A stretch of 64,000 nt of DNA from Halalkalibacillus halophilus DSM 18494 (GCF_000423105.1 NZ_AUHI01000004.1:62001-126000), one strand, 5' to 3'. Shown: positions 1 to 8,858, counted from the first letter of the stretch. A program made the numbers and translations. The notes: a model not told the origin generated them from the sequence alone.

Positions 1-1064
1 TAAAACCCTTGGCCCGCAACAGCTAACGCACGGTCATCTACATCTGTAGCAAAAAGTTTAATATCGGCTTTTATACCGTTTTTTTCCATATATTCACGAA
101 ACATAATAGCTAAGGAATACACTTCTTCTCCTGTTGAACAACCAGCAGACCAAACTCGAATTTGATCCTTAGTATAATCTATATTCGGTAGGACGTTTTT
201 TTCTAGACTTTCATATGCTTCTTGATCTCTAAAAAAGCTAGTTACGCCAATAAATAACTCTCGCTTTAGAATATCTTTTTCCTTATTAGAATTAGATAAG
301 TATTCTACATATTCGTTCACACTCTGAAGGTGATTAATTTTAACTCTACGATGAACCCTTCGCATGAGAGTTGTTTCTTTGTAATTTTGAAAGTCTATAT
401 CACAGTAATTTTTCATGATGATACTTATTCTTGTTAGCACATCCATACTATCTTCATTGTCTAAATCTTGTTGTTGTTCTGGTTTAATAGGGTGTTTGAT
501 GAAATTTAAAAGTTCTTCTCCCATTTGTTGTGGAGGAAGAATATAATCTACCAAACCTGTTGCAATAGCGCTTTTTGGCATTCCGTCAAATTTTGCAGTA
601 GATTCATCCTCTGACATCACCATGCCGCCTGCTTCTTTTATAGCACGTACTCCGAGCGTCCCATCGCTTCCAGTGCCGGATAGTACGATTCCGATAGAAT
701 TTTTTTCTTGATCCTTCGCCAATGAACGAAAAAATAAATCGATCGGAAGGTTTAAATGTTTTTGTTCGTCTTGTTCAGATAAATATAACTTATGATTTTT
801 TAATTCCAGATTCTTACGAGGGGGAATTAAATAAATCGTATTCGGAGCAGTTTCCATTCCGTCTTCTGCTACATGAATCTGCATATTTGTATCCCGACTT
901 AAAAGTTCATCCATATGACTTTTGAAATCTGGGGACAAATGTTGAACGATAATGAAAGTAAGCCCTGACTCTTCAGACATTGATTTAAAGAATGCTTCTA
1001 AAGACTCAAGCCCCCCGGCAGAAGCTCCAATACCTACATAATATTGTTCACCTTGATTTTTCAA
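1..1064 (-). CDS. CheB-CheR hybrid chemotaxis-type protein, cut by window start
   Basis: This is the N-terminal 354 residues of a protein that runs off the left edge. The first ~190 residues form a CheB-type methylesterase domain: GASAGG with the catalytic Ser, QHLSP with the His, and SGTGSDGT with the Asp. A CheR-type methyltransferase follows: RRVHRRV in the N-terminal helical part, GVTSFFRD, then the SAM-binding AGCSTGEEVYSLA. No CheY-like receiver precedes CheB. Family members of this order usually continue into PAS and histidine kinase domains, which would lie outside the window. I chose the TTG at 1064 because GAGGTG lies 6 nt upstream; an in-frame GTG 7 codons earlier has a weaker site. 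Signalling role is inferred from the family. Confidence 0.93.
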   Translation of the reverse strand, partial: MKNQGEQYYVGIGASAGGLESLEAFFKSMSEESGLTFIIVQHLSPDFKSHMDELLSRDTNMQIHVAEDGMETAPNTIYLIPPRKNLELKNHKLYLSEQDEQKHLNLPIDLFFRSLAKDQEKNSIGIVLSGTGSDGTLGVRAIKEAGGMVMSEDESTAKFDGMPKSAIATGLVDYILPPQQMGEELLNFIKHPIKPEQQQDLDNEDSMDVLTRISIIMKNYCDIDFQNYKETTLMRRVHRRVKINHLQSVNEYVEYLSNSNKEKDILKRELFIGVTSFFRDQEAYESLEKNVLPNIDYTKDQIRVWSAGCSTGEEVYSLAIMFREYMEKNGIKADIKLFATDVDDRALAVAGQGF

Positions 1065-1239
1065 ATATTCCACCTCTTCATCCACACTTTCCTTTCATTC
1101 TACAAGAGTTAGACTTAAATAGAAATATAAAAGGACAAACCGTCTAAAAAAACTACATATAAAATTAGTAGAGAGGTCTTACTTCATTTATACCCCTCAT
1201 TATTGATAAAATATGAAATAGAGAAATGGAGGTATTTAT

Positions 1240-2220
1240 ATGGAAGGTTTAAAAGGTATTCACCACGTAACAGCAATTACAAGTAGTGCTGAAAAAAACT
1301 ATGAATTTTTCACTTATGTATTAGGTATGCGTCTAGTTAAAAAAACAGTGAATCAAGATGATATTCAAACTTATCACTTATTTTTTGCAGATGACGAAGG
1401 GAACCCAGGCACAGATATGACATTCTTTGATTTCCCTGGTATTCCTAAAGGACAACATGGAACAAATGAAATTTACCGAACGGCATTTCGAGTACCATCC
1501 GATGAAGCGTTAACATACTGGGAAGACCGGTTTGAGCGCATGGAAGTAAAACATTTTGGGGTGGAGGAGCAGTTTGGCAAGAAAGTAATCAATTTTGTTG
1601 ATTTTGATGAACAACAATATCAATTGATTTCAGACGAAAACAATATTGGTGTGAAGGCGGGTAAGCCATGGCAGGGAGGCCCTGTCCCAGAAGAATTTGC
1701 AATTGTGGGGCTAGGTCCTCTGCATATTCGCATTGCAGACTTTGATAATTTTAAACAAGTTTTAGAGAAAGTTTACGTATTTACTGAAATAGATCATAAG
1801 GATTCAAATCATCTTTTTGAAGTTGGAGAAGGTGGAAATGGTGCTCAAATTATTGTAGAACACAATAAATTATTACCTAGCGGCTCACAAGGGTATGGTA
1901 CCGTTCACCACGCTGCATTTCGCGTATCAGATGAACAACAATTAAAGAACTGGTTAAATCGCTATGAACAAATTGGACTTCCTAACTCAGGAGTTGTAGA
2001 TCGATTTTTCTTTCAATCTTTATATGCTAGAGTTGGAGCAGGAATTTTGTTTGAATTAGCCACAGACGGCCCAGGATTTATGGGAGATGAGCCGTATGAA
2101 ACACTTGGAGAAAGTCTTTCTTTACCACCATTCCTTGAAGAACAAAGAGAACAAATTGAGAAGAAGGTTCGTGCAATCGACACAGTAAGAAGTACAAAAG
2201 ATTTAACTCAATATAGGTAA
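1240..2220 (+). CDS. ring-cleaving dioxygenase of the VOC superfamily (MhqA/MhqO-like)
   Basis: The 326-residue protein has two tandem vicinal-oxygen-chelate modules. It opens with GIHHVTAITSSAEKNYEFF and LGMRLVKKTVNQDD, a signature of the Bacillus MhqA/MhqE/MhqO group. The second half has GTVHHAAFRV and ILFELATDGPGF, which supply the His and Glu metal ligands. Family members are Fe-dependent extradiol dioxygenase-like enzymes that protect against quinones and hydroquinones in B. subtilis. The length is close to the ~310-320 residues usual for the family. An ATGGAGG site lies ahead of the ATG and a hairpin terminator follows, so it appears monocistronic. No MhqR-type regulator is adjacent; the real substrate is unknown. 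Confidence 0.92.
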   Translation: MEGLKGIHHVTAITSSAEKNYEFFTYVLGMRLVKKTVNQDDIQTYHLFFADDEGNPGTDMTFFDFPGIPKGQHGTNEIYRTAFRVPSDEALTYWEDRFERMEVKHFGVEEQFGKKVINFVDFDEQQYQLISDENNIGVKAGKPWQGGPVPEEFAIVGLGPLHIRIADFDNFKQVLEKVYVFTEIDHKDSNHLFEVGEGGNGAQIIVEHNKLLPSGSQGYGTVHHAAFRVSDEQQLKNWLNRYEQIGLPNSGVVDRFFFQSLYARVGAGILFELATDGPGFMGDEPYETLGESLSLPPFLEEQREQIEKKVRAIDTVRSTKDLTQYR

Positions 2221-2226
2221 CAGAGA

Positions 2227-2260
2227 AGGCGCTTCTGCAATTATGTAGAAGCGCCTTTTT
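2227..2260 (+). terminator. intrinsic terminator of the dioxygenase gene
   Basis: A 10-bp perfect stem, AGGCGCTTCT pairing with AGAAGCGCCT, has a 10-nt loop and is followed by five T residues. Confidence 0.93.
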
Positions 2261-2282
2261 ATAGTAGTAAAAGTATAAGAAT

Positions 2283-3014
2283 CTATTTTATCCATCTTGC
2301 AAATTGAGTTAATACGAATGCGCTTAACACAATAACCATTGCCCAGGCAGTATAGAAAATGGAAGTATAATCTACTCTTTCAACAGCAATACCGATAAAC
2401 GCCCAAATAAATACGAGGGGATAGATAATGTCTTTTTTGGAAATAGTGAACCAGACAGCTAGACTTGTTGCTAGGAATATCAAAATAATCGTCGTTATGA
2501 TAGATGATGTCCCGAAAAATTCAAGCCCATAAGATGCAAATACAACACCTACATTTACAATTGTAGCAACAGAAACCCATCCTAAGTAAACAGAAAAAGG
2601 TATTTGCCACGCTCTTGGAGTGGTTTGTTTTTGTAATTTACGATAGATCACGATTAAACTAAATAATAATAAAATCATTACCAGCAAAGAAGTTGAAAAA
2701 TATTCAAAATGAAATGCAAAAAGCCAGCTAACATTGAATAGACAGCTAATGATGAACCATGGTCCTACCGTTTGAATGACGTTACTCGCATTTATACTTA
2801 CAAATTGTCCTATCATCCATACAATTAATAAAAAGTAAATAATGCCCCATATGGAAAACACATATCCAGCTGGAGTGAATAAGACATTTAATCGATCAGA
2901 AATATCTCCTGCAGTCTGCCCGTTTAAAGGTAAGGAGTTTGATAAATAGTTAATAAATAATACAATAAGTAAAGCAAATACATTGAAAATAGCTAATTTT
3001 TGAGTTGATTGCAT
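2283..3014 (-). CDS. TspO/MBR-related tryptophan-rich membrane protein
   Basis: This 243-residue protein is almost entirely membrane-embedded, with about six to seven hydrophobic segments. The segment PAGYVFSIWGIIYFLLIVW matches the TspO/MBR signature (P-x3-F-x-x-W-x2-Y). It belongs to the longer ~240-250 residue relatives rather than the ~155 residue classical TspO, so porphyrin or sterol binding should not be assumed. I chose the ATG at 3014 because AGAGGTGA lies 5 nt upstream; the GTG three codons earlier sits inside that site. It is convergent with the dioxygenase gene and divergent from the FAD oxidase gene. Confidence 0.85.
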   Translation of the reverse strand: MQSTQKLAIFNVFALLIVLFINYLSNSLPLNGQTAGDISDRLNVLFTPAGYVFSIWGIIYFLLIVWMIGQFVSINASNVIQTVGPWFIISCLFNVSWLFAFHFEYFSTSLLVMILLLFSLIVIYRKLQKQTTPRAWQIPFSVYLGWVSVATIVNVGVVFASYGLEFFGTSSIITTIILIFLATSLAVWFTISKKDIIYPLVFIWAFIGIAVERVDYTSIFYTAWAMVIVLSAFVLTQFARWIK

Positions 3015-3101
3015 TACTTTCACCTCTTTGTCATTATATTACCTTATATTAATAAAACGAACATGATCTTCTGTTGAATTTATCATGAAAGGAGGATCTT
3101 T

Positions 3102-4157
3102 ATGAGTCAATACGTTGTCATTGGGGCAGGGGTTCTAGGGGCCTCTACAGCTTATCAATTAAGTAAAAAAGGTGTCGATGTAACATTAATAGATCAGTTT
3201 CACTTTGGAGAAGCGACTCGTGCTGCAGCTGGGATTATTAGTCCTTGGTTATCTCAAAAAAATAACCCAGAAGTGTATTCGATTCTTCAAAAAGGAGCAG
3301 CTTACTATGAAGATTTACAACAAGAGTTACATCAAATAGGAATAAACGACATTGGATATAGAAAAGTTAGTTCCATACACTTACATAAAGATGAAAGTAA
3401 GTTATCTAAAATGATTACAGATGTTAAAGGGCGGAGAGAAGAAGCTCCTGAAATTGGTGAGGTGAATGTCTTAACTGGAAAGGATGTACAAGAAACAATT
3501 CCTTTTATGAGCGATCGAATGGGCGCAGTACAAGTGGAAGGAGGAGGGCGTGTTCATGGTGAGACATTGAAAGACAGTCTTATTAGAGCAGCTAAAATGA
3601 ATGGTGCAACCGTAAGACAAGGAGAGGCAATTCTGAATGGAGAACATCAACTCTATGTTAATGGAGCTCCCGTGGAATACCATAAACTCATTGTTACAAA
3701 TGGGGCATGGATTCATCAGTTAATAAAAAAAGATGTTCTTCCTTTTGAAATCACTTCTACAAAAACTCAAATCGTTTATTTGCAAGGAAAAGACCACCTC
3801 TCAGGTGAATGGCCAGTTATTATGCTACCTAATAATAAATATATTGTCGGATTTGATAATGGAAGGATTGCAATCGGTGCGGAGCATTTACCTAATAATG
3901 ACTTTGAGCCACAACTATCAGCTGGAAGTGTATTAGATTTATTAAAAATTATATTTAAGTTTGCCCCAGGTTTAAAAGAAGCAAAGTGGATAGACACACG
4001 CGTCGGATTTCGACCTTCTTCTAGTTTAAATGAACCAGTACTGCAAGTTCTACCATCAAATCCAAATATTATTATTGGTAATGGTTTAGGTTCTTCAGGA
4101 ATGACTAGTGGCCCGTATTTAGGATTAAAACTAGCTGAAATGGCCCTGTATCAGTAA
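3102..4157 (+). CDS. FAD-dependent amino-acid oxidase/dehydrogenase family protein (DAO fold)
   Basis: The N terminus has the dinucleotide-binding GAGVLGASTAYQLSKKG and an Asp at the end of the second strand (LIDQ). GIISPW lies near residue 44 and the C terminus closes with GFRPSSSLNEPV and GNGLGSSGMTSGPYLG, which contact FAD in glycine oxidase, D-amino-acid dehydrogenase and YurR-like proteins. At 351 residues it is slightly short of DadA (about 430) and near glycine oxidase (about 369). A strong AAAGGAGG site precedes the ATG. It is monocistronic, with no thiamine genes beside it, so ThiO is not supported by context. The substrate is not predicted. Confidence 0.85.
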   Translation: MSQYVVIGAGVLGASTAYQLSKKGVDVTLIDQFHFGEATRAAAGIISPWLSQKNNPEVYSILQKGAAYYEDLQQELHQIGINDIGYRKVSSIHLHKDESKLSKMITDVKGRREEAPEIGEVNVLTGKDVQETIPFMSDRMGAVQVEGGGRVHGETLKDSLIRAAKMNGATVRQGEAILNGEHQLYVNGAPVEYHKLIVTNGAWIHQLIKKDVLPFEITSTKTQIVYLQGKDHLSGEWPVIMLPNNKYIVGFDNGRIAIGAEHLPNNDFEPQLSAGSVLDLLKIIFKFAPGLKEAKWIDTRVGFRPSSSLNEPVLQVLPSNPNIIIGNGLGSSGMTSGPYLGLKLAEMALYQ

Positions 4158-4323
4158 AATTAATGATTGATAAGTTACTTACTTATAGTAATTGTGTGAC
4201 AGTTGTAATAAATAAGTGCTTATTTGTAACCTTTGTAAAACACGCTTAAATTCACTGTAACCACAACCCCCTTCTTTCTGTGTTACGCTATGCTTGGCAT
4301 AAATAAAAAGGAGGGAATGCCGG

Positions 4324-5208
4324 ATGAAAAAATCAATCACATCACTTGTAGCAGGCGTTCTAATAGCCGGCGCAGGTGCAACTTACCAGACTGCAGCAGC
4401 AGAGGATTATCAAGTACAATCAGGAGACACGCTGTGGGGCATCTCTGAAGAGTTCAGTACTTCAGTAAGTGAACTGAAGGAAAAGAACGAACTAGACTCA
4501 AACTTAATTTTACCAGGACAAGTTCTAACAATAGATGAAGCAAAAGAAGTTCATGAAGTTAAATCAGGAGATACTTTATGGGCGATCGCAAATGAATACG
4601 GTGTTTCTGTAGATGAATTAATGGGATGGAATAGCTTAAATTCTGACCTAATTATCGTCGGACAAGAATTAGCAGTTAATGCTGCTAACGCAGAGCAACC
4701 AGCTCAATCATCAAATGAGCAAGCTACAGAACAAAACCAAGCTAGCGAATCAAACTCTAGTAATCAATCAGAGTCAAGTGAACAAGCTAGCCAATCAGAA
4801 TCTAGCGAACAATCGAACGAACAAGCTAGTCAATCTGAATCTAGCGAACAATCAAACGAGTCTAACGAAAGCACACAGCAAGCAAGCAACGAAACTTCAA
4901 ATTCTGAAGAACCAGCAGGGGAAACATTCACTGTAACAGCAACTGCTTACACTGCAGAATGTGAAGGTTGTTCAGGAATCACAGCTAATGGAACTGACTT
5001 AAGAAATGACCGCAACGCAAAAGTAATTGCAGTTGATCCAAATGTTATTCCATTGGGCACGAAAGTTTACGTTGAAGGTTATGGCGAAGCAATCGCTGCA
5101 GATACTGGTGGAGCAATTAAAGGTAACAAGATTGATTTACACGTACCAACTACAGAAGAAGCATTCAGCTGGGGCGTACGTGACGTACAAATTACAATCT
5201 TAGATTAA
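4324..5208 (+). CDS. secreted cell-wall protein with two LysM domains and a 3D domain (YocH-like)
   Basis: A signal peptide ends near residue 26 (AAA-E). Two LysM peptidoglycan-binding repeats follow (about 28-72 and 77-120, each with QSGDTLWGI or KSGDTLWAI), then a Ser/Gln/Glu-rich linker (about 121-198). The C-terminal 3D domain has VIAVDPNVIPLGT and ADTGGAIKGNKID, whose three Asp residues are the catalytic set of Bacillus YocH-type and MltA-like muralytic enzymes. Length (294) and order match YocH (287). It should act outside the cell on peptidoglycan. YocH is WalRK-controlled in B. subtilis, but I do not see a correctly spaced WalR box here. The linker contains a 39-bp tandem repeat. Confidence 0.92.
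   Translation: MKKSITSLVAGVLIAGAGATYQTAAAEDYQVQSGDTLWGISEEFSTSVSELKEKNELDSNLILPGQVLTIDEAKEVHEVKSGDTLWAIANEYGVSVDELMGWNSLNSDLIIVGQELAVNAANAEQPAQSSNEQATEQNQASESNSSNQSESSEQASQSESSEQSNEQASQSESSEQSNESNESTQQASNETSNSEEPAGETFTVTATAYTAECEGCSGITANGTDLRNDRNAKVIAVDPNVIPLGTKVYVEGYGEAIAADTGGAIKGNKIDLHVPTTEEAFSWGVRDVQITILD
4780..4857 (+). repeat. two 39-bp in-frame tandem repeats in the LysM-3D linker
   Basis: Two adjacent 39-bp units (4780-4818 and 4819-4857) encode near-identical EQASQSESSEQSN peptides, differing only at silent positions. A partial copy precedes them. Such Ser/Gln/Glu linkers are prone to length change by slippage. Confidence 0.88.
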
Positions 5209-5248
5209 TTCAATTATAAATTGAATAAAAATTTAATAAGAACTAGGG

Positions 5249-5287
5249 AACCCCGGCTAAGATAGTATAATCTAGCTGGGGTTTTTC
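5249..5287 (+). terminator. intrinsic terminator of the LysM-3D gene
   Basis: AACCCCGGCTA pairs with TAGCTGGGGTT across a 13-nt loop, followed by a T-rich tail. Confidence 0.9.
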
Positions 5288-5375
5288 TTATACATAAATT
5301 TGTAAAAGTAGATTATGATGTGATGAATGGATTTTTGGTATACTAAAGAAAAGAAACAGTTAGGAGGAGCACACT

Positions 5376-6050
5376 ATGGCGAAAAAGAAAAGAAAGAATG
5401 ACAGTGCTCTCTTAATTGTGCTTGTTTTGCTCGCTGCATTTACTGTAATTACGTACATTACGGTTTCCTTTGGCGGGTTAGGGTCAAGTATATATAAAAA
5501 CAATTCATTCTCCATTGCTGATGATCAAATTCCAGCTGAGTTTATTCCAATATATAAAGCAGCTGAAGAAGAGTTTGAGGTGGATTGGAAATTATTAGCC
5601 GCTATTCATAAGAAAGAGACAAAATTTTCAACGATGGATACATTAGTTAGCCCGGTTGGAGCAGAAGGGCATTTACAATTCATGCCCTGTACATGGACAG
5701 GCTGGAGTCATCCAAGCTGTAGTGGATTAGGAGATGGTAGTATTGAGGAAGAAACGAAAATAAGTCCAGACGCGATATCCCGCTACGGTGGTTATGGAAT
5801 TGATGCTAATGGTGACGGAATAGCTGATCCCTATGATATAGAAGATGCAGTGTTTAGTGCTGCGAATTATTTAGAACAGAATGGCGCGGGGCGTGGACAT
5901 ATTCAAAGTGCTGTATATGCATATAATCGTGCTAATTGGTATGTTGATGATGTTATTGAACTCTATGAAGGGTACCAAGAAGGGTATCAGGAAATAGAAG
6001 TAGATGAGTCCCATATGATTGCTGTCAGTATAAAAACCTTTATTAAATAA
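5376..6050 (+). CDS. membrane-anchored lysozyme-like/transglycosylase SLT-domain protein
   Basis: This 224-residue protein has a basic N terminus, one membrane segment (about residues 11-31), then an extracytoplasmic lysozyme-like domain. Motifs fitting this fold are AAIHKKETKF with the candidate catalytic Glu, GAEGHLQFMPCTW, and YAYNRANWYVDDV near the C terminus. It resembles the muramidase half of CwlT-like bifunctional hydrolases but has no NlpC/P60 part. A TAGGAGG site precedes the ATG and a probable -10 (TATACT) lies about 40 nt upstream. It sits right after the LysM-3D gene, giving two wall-remodelling genes in a row, each with its own terminator. Exact bond specificity is not predictable. 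Confidence 0.87.
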   Translation: MAKKKRKNDSALLIVLVLLAAFTVITYITVSFGGLGSSIYKNNSFSIADDQIPAEFIPIYKAAEEEFEVDWKLLAAIHKKETKFSTMDTLVSPVGAEGHLQFMPCTWTGWSHPSCSGLGDGSIEEETKISPDAISRYGGYGIDANGDGIADPYDIEDAVFSAANYLEQNGAGRGHIQSAVYAYNRANWYVDDVIELYEGYQEGYQEIEVDESHMIAVSIKTFIK

Positions 6051-6062
6051 AAATGATAAATG

Positions 6063-6110
6063 AACGCTGAAAAACTCCAATAAGTTATAGGAGTTTTCCA
6101 GCGTTTTTTA
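6063..6110 (+). terminator. intrinsic terminator of the SLT-domain gene
   Basis: AACGCTG pairs with CAGCGTT and an inner AACTCC/GGAGTT stem continues the hairpin; six T residues follow. Confidence 0.92.
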
Positions 6111-6163
6111 TATAAATTCAAACATAGTAATGAGTAACTTATGGTAAACTATAAAAAGGTTAG

Positions 6164-6178
6164 AATTTTCTAAAAATT
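6164..6178 (+). promoter_or_regulatory. candidate CodY box upstream of the GPH symporter
   Basis: The 15-mer AATTTTCTAAAAATT matches the CodY consensus AATTTTCWGAAAATT at 14 of 15 positions. It lies 4 nt before the ribosome binding site, where binding would block transcription. CodY control is inferred from the motif only. Confidence 0.6.
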
Positions 6179-6196
6179 TAAAAGGAGGATAAGAGA

Positions 6197-7546
6197 ATGA
6201 ATGAAAAGGAGATGAACCAACATGGAGACCCTTTATTAGCTCCACCTAAAAAAGAGATGTGGGCTTGGGGAATGGGAAGCTTTGGAACATTTACAATATG
6301 GACGCTGATAGGCTCATTTCTTACATATTATTATACAGATGTCGTTGGACTAGCAGCTGGAGCAGTTGGGACTTTAATGTTAGTTGCAAGGTTATTAGAT
6401 GGCATTACAGACCTTGGGATGGGTTCTTTTGTTGATAAAACAAAATCAAAGTATGGCAGTGCAAGACCTTGGCTACTATGGATGAGTATTCCGCTTGGAT
6501 TAGCAACCGTGTTGTTATTTTCAGTACCTGATCTTGGTGATTCGAGTAAGCTAGCCTATGCGTATGTAACCTACATATTATTTATTTTAATTTATACATC
6601 TGTAACTATTCCTCATAAAACACTCATGGGGTTAATGACACAAGATCAACATAGTCGATCAGTTACGAACATTTACGCACAAATTCTTATATTGACTGGA
6701 ACGCTATTAACTATGGTATTAACAGAGCCTCTTGCTCAAATCATAGGGTGGACGTTTGTGGCTTGCATTTATGGAGTTATAGTTATCATAGCTTTATTTA
6801 TAACATTTACCAAAGTAAAAGAAAGGGCAGCTCAATCTTCTTTTCATGGAGAGAATAAAGTTCCTGCAAGTGTTGGTTTTAAAGCATTACTGAAAAACAA
6901 ATACTGGTTGATGATTACATTGTTTTGTGTTGTATCTTATGCAATTATGGCTTTAATTCAAGGTGCCGGGATTTATTATGCAAGTTGGATTATTGGTGAC
7001 TCTTCGGTATTTTCATTCATTGGGGCAGCGTTAATTTTACCAATGATTTTAGGGTTGTTTTTTCTAGCACCATTAGTAAAACGATTTGGAAAAAGAAATA
7101 TTATTATAACTGGTTCCGTCATTTTAATTTTAGGCCAATTTGTTCGGTTAATCGATACAAATGACTTAACAATCTTTCTAATTGGAACCGCTTTTGTTGG
7201 AATTGGATACATGCCTACCATTGCATTTGTCTTTGCTTTAACAAATGAAACAATTGAATACGGACAATATAAAACGGGGGTAAGAACACCTGGAATAATT
7301 AATAGTGGAACGAGCTTTGGAATGAAAGTAGGTACAGGAATTGGCATGGCCTTAATCGGATGGTTATTAGCCCTTGGAGGGTATGTTGGAAGTGCAGATA
7401 CACAGCCAACCCTTGCCCTTGATATGATCTTAGTTTTAAATATTTATGTACCAATCGGTTTAGCGGTGGTTCAAATTTTGATCATGCTATTCTACCGACT
7501 TGATAGAGAGTATGAAGAAGTTTTGGCCTATTTGCACAAACAATAA
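6197..7546 (+). CDS. GPH-family (glycoside-pentoside-hexuronide) cation symporter
   Basis: This is a 449-residue, 12-segment MFS-type transporter. Residues 40-110 carry the GPH signature: FLTYYYTDVVGL, LLDGITDLGMGSFVDKTKSKYGS and ARPWLLW, equivalent to MelB and its relatives (DxxxD cation-site helix). A central cytoplasmic loop separates two six-helix halves, and FALTNETIEYGQYKTGVRTPG is the characteristic motif of the second half. It would import a sugar or glycoside with Na+ or H+. No glycosidase or sugar regulator lies nearby, so the substrate is open. A strong AAAGGAGG site and a candidate CodY box lie directly upstream. Confidence 0.93.
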   Translation: MNEKEMNQHGDPLLAPPKKEMWAWGMGSFGTFTIWTLIGSFLTYYYTDVVGLAAGAVGTLMLVARLLDGITDLGMGSFVDKTKSKYGSARPWLLWMSIPLGLATVLLFSVPDLGDSSKLAYAYVTYILFILIYTSVTIPHKTLMGLMTQDQHSRSVTNIYAQILILTGTLLTMVLTEPLAQIIGWTFVACIYGVIVIIALFITFTKVKERAAQSSFHGENKVPASVGFKALLKNKYWLMITLFCVVSYAIMALIQGAGIYYASWIIGDSSVFSFIGAALILPMILGLFFLAPLVKRFGKRNIIITGSVILILGQFVRLIDTNDLTIFLIGTAFVGIGYMPTIAFVFALTNETIEYGQYKTGVRTPGIINSGTSFGMKVGTGIGMALIGWLLALGGYVGSADTQPTLALDMILVLNIYVPIGLAVVQILIMLFYRLDREYEEVLAYLHKQ

Positions 7547-7662
7547 AATAGAAGATAAACGAAAATTTTAATCTTAAAATTAGGCATGTTCTGAACTCTT
7601 TAACCATAGGAATGTAAAAATGACTTTATTTTAAATTGGTTTTAAATTCGGAGGGGATTCGA

Positions 7663-7929
7663 ATGAGGAGTACATCAAGTGTCGCTATTTTAATCATGAG
7701 CGGGATTGCACTTGCCTTTATTATAAGCTTAACGATACAAGTGATTGGGTTTAATAATATGGTTTCTGGTATTCTTTCCTTCATAATTATAGGGGGCAGT
7801 GTTTATTTCATAAGAGAATTTATACTTAGAATAAGTCGTTTTCCTACTCGAAAAATACCATCAGGTGCCTATCTTGTATTTTTTGCTTCCTTTTTTGTAA
7901 GTGCTGTGATGATTAATTTTGTATTGTGA
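7663..7929 (+). CDS. small three-helix membrane protein, function unknown
   Basis: An 88-residue protein with three predicted membrane segments (about 7-25, 31-49, 68-87) and a short basic loop (RISRFPTRKIPSG) between the second and third. I do not recognise a family with confidence. I chose the ATG at 7663 because GGAGGGG lies 6 nt upstream; an ATG nine codons earlier lacks a site. A 116-nt gap separates it from the GPH gene, and a weak hairpin follows. Confidence 0.75.
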   Translation: MRSTSSVAILIMSGIALAFIISLTIQVIGFNNMVSGILSFIIIGGSVYFIREFILRISRFPTRKIPSGAYLVFFASFFVSAVMINFVL

Positions 7930-7948
7930 TTAAAAGTAAAGTATGACT

Positions 7949-7985
7949 AATAGCTTCGCTCACATTTGAGGCGACGCTATTTTTA
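7949..7985 (+). terminator. weak intrinsic terminator after the small membrane protein
   Basis: AATAGC pairs with GCTATT and an imperfect inner stem is followed by TTTTT. It could also serve the convergent dehydrogenase gene, though less well. Confidence 0.5.
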
Positions 7986-8011
7986 AACGATCTTTACCTA
8001 TGCTATAGAAA

Positions 8012-8734
8012 CTAAAATGGATTTGTCGCCCACTGTAATGATTGTTTAATGAAAATACGTTGGTTTAATTTTAGTTGGGCCACCATATATTCAGCTAAAT
8101 CTTCCGCCTGCATAAATTTATCAGCGTTTTTTTCTTCTAATTGATCACCGAAAGCTAGTTCTGTAGCAACCAGGCTTGGATTCATCGTGAACACTCGGAT
8201 GTTATAAGGTCTAACTTCTTGCATGAGTGCCTCTGACATGCCTTGTACAGCAAATTTAGATGCACTATAGGAAGAAGCACCTGCAGTAGCTTTTAGTCCG
8301 TTACTAGATGAAATGTTAATAATATCCCCTTTGTCTTTCTTAATCATATCAGGTAATACGGTGCGCGTTACGTGAAACATTCCAAACACGTTGACATCGA
8401 AGGTTTTTTTCCATTCTTCAGGATCTGCGTCAACTAAATTTCCTTTTGATCCTACGCCAGCATTATTTATTAGTATATCAGCAGGTCCTAAATTTGATTT
8501 TAAATTGGCTATACCATTTTCAACAGATTGAAGGTCGGAAACATCAACCGATGCGTAACTTACTTGCACCCCTAATGATTTTATTTCTTCTGCGACTTTC
8601 TTTAATTTTTCTTCGGTTCTAGCGATTAACCCTACATGTGCACCTTCTTTTGCAAGTTCCATTGCTGTTGCTTTTCCAATTCCTTGGCTTGCACCAGTTA
8701 TATAAGCTATTTTACCTTTTAAAGATTGAGCCAT
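8012..8734 (-). CDS. short-chain dehydrogenase/reductase (YoxD/FabG-like)
   Basis: This 240-residue classical SDR has the cofactor motif TGASQGIG near residue 14, NNAG near 91, the catalytic Ser in NISSSNG and YSASK with Tyr and Lys. Arg in the first turn after the second strand (LIARTEEKL) favours NADP(H). It is closest in style to B. subtilis YoxD, annotated as a 3-oxoacyl-ACP reductase-like protein. No acyl carrier or fatty acid genes are adjacent, so a dedicated fatty acid role is unlikely and the substrate is unknown. The ATG is preceded by an AAAAGGAGAT site. Confidence 0.9.
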   Translation of the reverse strand: MAQSLKGKIAYITGASQGIGKATAMELAKEGAHVGLIARTEEKLKKVAEEIKSLGVQVSYASVDVSDLQSVENGIANLKSNLGPADILINNAGVGSKGNLVDADPEEWKKTFDVNVFGMFHVTRTVLPDMIKKDKGDIINISSSNGLKATAGASSYSASKFAVQGMSEALMQEVRPYNIRVFTMNPSLVATELAFGDQLEEKNADKFMQAEDLAEYMVAQLKLNQRIFIKQSLQWATNPF

Positions 8735-8858
8735 GATTTCATCTCCTTTTATATGAATCTACTTTTTAAGTTTAGAAAAGGTCACCTTGAATTACAAACG
8801 ATGTGATTTGTGGATAGAAACTACTATTGGGAGTTTTAAAGAAACCCACAAAAAGAAA

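Noticed and set aside
3102..4157. Glycine oxidase ThiO of thiamine synthesis
   Set aside because: No thiazole synthesis genes are adjacent, and the motifs fit the wider amino-acid oxidase group equally well.
4190..4300. Possible WalR boxes before the YocH-like gene
   Set aside because: TGTAAC and TGTAAA occur in a row but with a 3-nt spacer instead of the required 5 nt; other candidates match only one half-site.
4679..4936. 85-codon frame inside the LysM-3D gene
   Set aside because: It is an alternative frame of the repetitive Ser/Gln linker; the codons of the main frame explain it and there is no ribosome binding site.
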